From Halobacteroidaceae bacterium (lineage in GTDB: Bacteria > Bacillota > Halanaerobiia > B1SED10-174), in the NCBI GenBank assembly GCA_003550445.1, contig PUKG01000292.1, forward strand, positions 1 through 9,953: 9,953 nucleotides of DNA, written 5' to 3'. Of the stretch, positions 7,286 through 9,953 are shown piece by piece. Each line of letters opens with the position of its first letter. The first letter of the stretch is position 1. The notes beneath the pieces are model-generated. The model was not told the origin of the DNA. It saw only the letters and a program-made list of their open reading frames with translations, and made no database searches. The translations under genes were made by a program, and so were the position numbers.

Positions 7286-8323
7286 TCAATCCTCCTCACG
7301 CAAAACCTTGCTCAAACCTTCTGCCATAAAATTAACTGTAGCCATTACTTTAGGGTAATTCATTCTTGTTGGCCCAAGAATTGCCATTTTCCCCACTGTT
7401 TTGTCCTGGAAGGAATAGTCCGCAACTACAAGACTGCAATCCCTGATCTCTTCCAGGGGAACTTCTTTTCCGATTACAACCTTTAACCCCTGGGAAGGAA
7501 TTTTATTCAACAACTGTTTTAACATTTCTTCCTGCTCAAAAAGCTTAAGGAAAACCTTAACCTTTTCCAGGTCGGAAAATTCGGGCTGTTCAAGAATGTT
7601 TGTAGCTCCGTCAAGATGGATTTTACCCCATTCCTGGCTAATTCCTTCATCTGAGAGAAATTCCACAAGGGATTTATAAAGTTCCCGGAAAATGGTTCGA
7701 TCCCGCAAATCCTTTTCCAGGTCTCGGAAAATCTCATTGCCGATTTTCCCCAGGGGAAGCCCCTGTAATCTATCATTTATTAACCGGGATATATATTCCA
7801 GTTCCTGGCGAGAAGGCCTGTTCTGGAGGGTTACCGTCTGATGCTGAACTATTCCGGAACTAATTACAACAATAACTGCAACTTTTTTCCCCTCCAGGGG
7901 GACAAGTTGGAGATGTTGGAAAAAATACTCCGGGGAACTTGGACTGGCAACAAGGGCTGTATACCTGGTCAGGTGGGAAAGCATTCTTGAGGTAACCTGG
8001 ACAATATCCTGAACCTCTTTTTTCCGGTCCAGGTATTTTTTCCTGACCATTTCTTCAAAGCTTTGAGGAATTTTTTCAACATCAATCAGGCTGTCAACAT
8101 AAAAACGGTACCCCTTATCTGAAGGAATACGCCCGGCGGAGGTATGCGGTTGTTGGAGGTAGCCCAAGTCTTCCAGGTCTGCCATTTCATTTCTTATCGT
8201 GGCAGAACTAACGTTCAAATCATATTTCTTTGAAATAGTTCTGGACCCTATTGGTTCTGCAGTAAGAATGTATTCATTGATTACGGCTTTTAAAATCCCC
8301 TTTTTCCTTTCATTCATTTCCAT
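7286..8323 (-). CDS. hrcA: Heat-inducible transcription repressor HrcA
   Basis: Repressor of 345 residues that binds CIRCE operators and depends on the GroEL chaperonin for activity in the Bacillus model. The N-terminal winged helix is clear: EPIGSRTISKKYDL (about residues 23-36), SSATIRNEMADLEDLGYL (39-56) and TSAGRIPSDKGYRFYVD (61-77). The rest is the GAF-like dimerisation domain, ending GPTRMNYPKVMATVNF. ATG 8323 has AGGGGGGTGA seven bases upstream; a second in-frame ATG lies two codons in. It is first in the operon, directly behind a promoter and a perfect CIRCE, so it represses itself and all genes downstream. The length matches the family. Confidence 0.97.
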   Translation of the reverse strand: MEMNERKKGILKAVINEYILTAEPIGSRTISKKYDLNVSSATIRNEMADLEDLGYLQQPHTSAGRIPSDKGYRFYVDSLIDVEKIPQSFEEMVRKKYLDRKKEVQDIVQVTSRMLSHLTRYTALVASPSSPEYFFQHLQLVPLEGKKVAVIVVISSGIVQHQTVTLQNRPSRQELEYISRLINDRLQGLPLGKIGNEIFRDLEKDLRDRTIFRELYKSLVEFLSDEGISQEWGKIHLDGATNILEQPEFSDLEKVKVFLKLFEQEEMLKQLLNKIPSQGLKVVIGKEVPLEEIRDCSLVVADYSFQDKTVGKMAILGPTRMNYPKVMATVNFMAEGLSKVLREED

Positions 8324-8342
8324 ATCAGCCTCACCCCCCTGC

Positions 8343-8369
8343 TTAGCACTCTAACAACCCGAGTGCTAA
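8343..8369. promoter_or_regulatory. CIRCE operator (HrcA binding site)
   Basis: A perfect inverted repeat, TTAGCACTC, nine spacer bases (TAACAACCC), then GAGTGCTAA. It matches the CIRCE consensus at all 18 arm positions. It begins about six bases downstream of the predicted hrcA transcription start (near 8375) and ends three bases before the hrcA ribosome site, so bound HrcA would block the promoter. As RNA it can also fold as a 9-bp hairpin at the 5' end of the message. It is the only CIRCE copy seen in the window. Confidence 0.98.
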
Positions 8370-8381
8370 CATCCTATCAAT

Positions 8382-8410
8382 AAAATAACACCACTGAAGT
8401 CCTTTGTCAA
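8382..8410 (-). promoter_or_regulatory. Sigma-A promoter of the hrcA-grpE-dnaK-dnaJ operon
   Basis: On the minus strand the -35 box is TTGACA (8410-8405, perfect) and the -10 box TATTTT (8387-8382, four of six), with a 17-base spacer. The predicted start is near 8375, just ahead of CIRCE, which is the classical layout for HrcA-controlled operons. The TGA stop of the upstream membrane protein gene (8409-8407) lies inside the -35 box. Confidence 0.88.
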
Positions 8411-8826
8411 CCGACAAATCGAGGAATTGTTCGCAGGAGAAACAAAACCGCTCCCAGCATAATACCCACTTGAATTACAAAACCTCCAGGCCATTTCCAT
8501 GCTCGGTGGGTAAATTTTCCGCTGTGGGTTGGAAAAAAACGGGGACCCTTTTTTTTAAAGAAAACATAGCTAATAATAACTTCCAGATCTGGAATTGTTG
8601 CACCTATTGCCCCCCAGAAAACATAAGAGGGAGAGGAAAATAACCAGAGGGCCATGGCACCGGTGATCAATGTATCCAGAAATGCCCCTTTTTTTCCCCT
8701 GTAATCATGATGAGGAATAATGTCTAAAATAATGTGGCTTAAAATTCCCAGGATAAAGGCGATCCAATTATTTCCAACCATTTTCCCGATTGCCGCACCC
8801 GTAACAAAATGAGTACTCACATACAA
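8407..8826 (-). CDS. Small His/Asp-rich integral membrane protein, possible YdjM-like (PF04307) metal-dependent hydrolase relative
   Basis: A protein of 139 residues with three or more hydrophobic segments (about 20-38, 50-90 and 114-134). Polar conserved-looking residues cluster beside them: STH6 at the N-terminus, SH31IILD35IIPHHD41, IPD80LE82, and PTH101SGKFTH107. Such His/Asp placement resembles YdjM-type membrane-bound metal-dependent hydrolases, but the family is assigned by pattern only and no activity can be claimed. The start is TTG at 8826, with GGGGAGGG six bases upstream; a GTG at 8820 is an alternative with poorer spacing. It points toward hrcA with no terminator between, and is divergent from rpsT. 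It occupies the place where gpr, spoIIP, lepA and hemN lie in Bacillus. No convincing promoter of its own was found. Confidence 0.8.
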   Translation of the reverse strand: MYVSTHFVTGAAIGKMVGNNWIAFILGILSHIILDIIPHHDYRGKKGAFLDTLITGAMALWLFSSPSYVFWGAIGATIPDLEVIISYVFFKKKGPRFFPTHSGKFTHRAWKWPGGFVIQVGIMLGAVLFLLRTIPRFVG

Positions 8827-8894
8827 TACAATCCCTCCCCTTTATAAAAAATCCCAAAAGATCAATTGTCCCCATATACTTCCTTTTTTCCCTC

Positions 8895-8923
8895 TTGCAT
8901 TTCCTCTTAAGGCGTGATAGAAT
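8895..8923 (+). promoter_or_regulatory. Sigma-A promoter of rpsT
   Basis: TTGCAT (8895-8900) and TAGAAT (8918-8923) are separated by 17 bases, each box four or five of six to consensus. The predicted start is near 8930, giving a leader of about 30 bases before the rpsT ATG at 8960. No operator or leader structure was seen. Confidence 0.8.
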
Positions 8924-8959
8924 TTATATGTTGCAAAAATGCCTAGAGGAGGTGAAACC

Positions 8960-9226
8960 ATGCCCATTATCGAATCAGCAAAAAAGCGTGTGCGGATAAC
9001 CGAAAGAAAAACTCGCCGTAATCGGCTTTTAAAATCTAGACTCAAAACGGCTATCAAGCGCTTTGAAAGGGCCGCTCTAGAAGGGGACAAGGAAAAATCC
9101 TCCCAGGAACTGGTTAAAGCCCAAAAAATTATCGATCAGAGTGTGGCGAAAGGAATTATTCATAAAAACAATGCTGCCCGAAAAAAATCCCGCCTGACTC
9201 GCCTTTATAATAAAACGGTTTCTTAA
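8960..9226 (+). CDS. rpsT: 30S ribosomal protein S20
   Basis: A basic 88-residue protein, the usual length of bS20, which binds 16S rRNA early in small-subunit assembly. It starts MPIIESAKKRVRITERKTRR and has the family block KGIIHKNNAARKKSRLTRLYNK near the C-terminus. An in-frame ATG at 8939 would place the ribosome site inside the gene; ATG 8960 is seven bases below the GGAGG core of AGAGGAGGTGA (8945-8955) and gives the normal family start. It is the only plus-strand gene in the window, has its own promoter and terminator, and converges with holA as in other Bacillota. It is a single-gene transcript. Confidence 0.97.
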   Translation: MPIIESAKKRVRITERKTRRNRLLKSRLKTAIKRFERAALEGDKEKSSQELVKAQKIIDQSVAKGIIHKNNAARKKSRLTRLYNKTVS

Positions 9227-9231
9227 GATCT

Positions 9232-9269
9232 AACCCGCCTCCCGATCAGGAGGGGGTTTTTCTTTTTTT
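9232..9269 (+). terminator. Intrinsic terminator of rpsT, overlapping the holA 3' end
   Basis: Six bases after the rpsT stop, the left arm AACCCGCCTCC pairs with GGAGGGGGTT around a six-base loop (CGATCA), with one bulged G, giving about ten pairs. The run TTTTTCTTTTTTT follows. On the minus strand no T-run follows the hairpin, so it should end rpsT transcripts only. The holA stop codon (9248-9246) is in the loop. Confidence 0.9.
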
Positions 9270-9953
9270 AAAATCCTTCCAGCGGAATAAAAACATTTCC
9301 AGGGAAGGTTGCCAGTCCATCTGTCCCCCGGTAATTCGCTCCGATACTGCAAAAACCTCCTGCCAGAGAAATGCCAGTTCCTGATAAGAAAACCCATCTG
9401 TGAACCCGTAACATTTCTGGATAGGGAAGGGATGTTCCCCAAGCCTTTTGGCAGCCTTTTGATGAGAGAAACCCTTTCTTTTTAATTCCCAGCACAAGGC
9501 TAGAAGCCGAATTTGCCTGGCCAGCATTGTAAACAGGTAAACGGGGCTTATTCCCTGGCGAAGCATCTCCCCGAGCATTTCCAATGCTTTTCTGCTTTCC
9601 TGATTACTAATTGCATCAACCCACTCAAATACAAACTTTTCATGCAAAACCCGGTCAATGGAAATTATTTCTTCCAACAATGATCGGGTTATTTTTTTCT
9701 CCTCTCCCATAAAAAGGAATACTTTCTGTAATTCGTTTTCAATAACATAAAGGCGGTTATGAAAAGCATACTCTAAAAACAAAAGGGCCTCCCGGTCTAT
9801 TATTTTCCCCCTTTTTTCAACCTGGTTTTTTATCCAGGAATGGAGGTTCTGACCTTTAAGGGATTGAATTTCCAAAAAGGTAGCTTTCTTTTTTAACTGT
9901 TTGAAGGCCCGGGTTCTTTTATCAATATCTTCCCCGGCATTTACTAATAAATA
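9246..9953 (-). CDS. holA: DNA polymerase III delta subunit (clamp loader), N-terminus cut by window edge
   Basis: The open frame reaches the right edge, so about 235 residues are seen of an expected 330-345; the N-terminal ATPase-like part is missing. The first visible codons read NAGEDIDKRTRAFKQLKKKATFLE, matching the dKR..k.lkk segment of HolA, followed by LHSWIKNQVEKRGKIID and LENEL-type residues (YVIENELQKV). The C-terminal collar domain includes LLARQIRLL-like MLARQIRLLALCWELK. The delta subunit opens the beta sliding clamp during loading at replication forks. A TTG at 9875 also opens this frame, but it is internal: the reading continues in frame to the edge. holA next to rpsT is a conserved Bacillota pair. 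Confidence 0.93.
   Translation of the reverse strand, partial: YLLVNAGEDIDKRTRAFKQLKKKATFLEIQSLKGQNLHSWIKNQVEKRGKIIDREALLFLEYAFHNRLYVIENELQKVFLFMGEEKKITRSLLEEIISIDRVLHEKFVFEWVDAISNQESRKALEMLGEMLRQGISPVYLFTMLARQIRLLALCWELKRKGFSHQKAAKRLGEHPFPIQKCYGFTDGFSYQELAFLWQEVFAVSERITGGQMDWQPSLEMFLFRWKDFKKRKTPS

Noticed and set aside
8843..8869. Minus-strand TTGATC and TATAAA as a promoter for the small membrane protein gene
   Set aside because: The spacer is only 13 bases and the -35 box is weak; no better pair was found, so no promoter is claimed.
8842..9090. Open frame of 82 codons on the minus strand opposite rpsT
   Set aside because: It lies antisense to the clearly identified S20 gene and its promoter, and has no family resemblance.
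1..9953. Mobile elements, CRISPR repeats, tRNA or rRNA genes, riboswitches
   Set aside because: No transposase or recombinase frame, no spaced direct repeats, no clover-leaf or known leader was recognised; intergenic space is too small to hide one.

Overview
This is a chromosomal housekeeping and heat-shock locus from a Bacillota (Firmicutes) bacterium, most likely of the class Clostridia. The gene order (holA, rpsT, then hrcA-grpE-dnaK-dnaJ-prmA-rsmE-mtaB-HIT-rpsU-yqeY) is the one known from Bacillus and many Clostridia. DnaK lacks the N-terminal insertion seen in Gram-negative homologues. The heat-shock operon carries a perfect CIRCE operator, and the promoters are standard sigma-A types with strong Shine-Dalgarno sites. 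Base composition looks mid-40s %GC by eye. Genus cannot be told from the window.

Layout, right to left (most genes are on the minus strand). The right edge holds the C-terminal two thirds of holA (minus). It converges on rpsT (plus), whose intrinsic terminator lies over the last codons of holA. Divergent from rpsT is a small His/Asp-rich membrane protein gene (minus). Its stop codon lies inside the -35 box of the hrcA promoter. From there one tight minus-strand operon runs hrcA, grpE, dnaK, dnaJ, prmA, rsmE, mtaB and a HIT-family hydrolase, with gaps or overlaps of a few bases and no terminator seen inside it. A second promoter, with perfect consensus boxes and 17-bp spacing, follows the HIT gene and drives rpsU and yqeY. 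yqeY is cut by the left edge.

How the genes work together: HrcA represses its own operon through CIRCE. GrpE, DnaK and DnaJ form the Hsp70 folding machine. PrmA (ribosomal protein L11), RsmE (16S rRNA) and MtaB (tRNA) modify the translation apparatus. S21, S20 and the YqeY protein belong to or are associated with translation. The operon therefore couples protein quality control to ribosome and tRNA modification.

No mobile element, CRISPR array, RNA gene, prophage or clearly novel system was found. There is no gene-free stretch over 300 bases. The points most worth a second look are: the missing gpr-spoIIP-lepA-hemN block between rpsT and hrcA, with the unusual small membrane protein in its place; four consecutive genes that appear to start with TTG; the perfect rpsU promoter with no terminator before it; and a several-fold excess of CCWGG pentamers alongside few CTAG sites.
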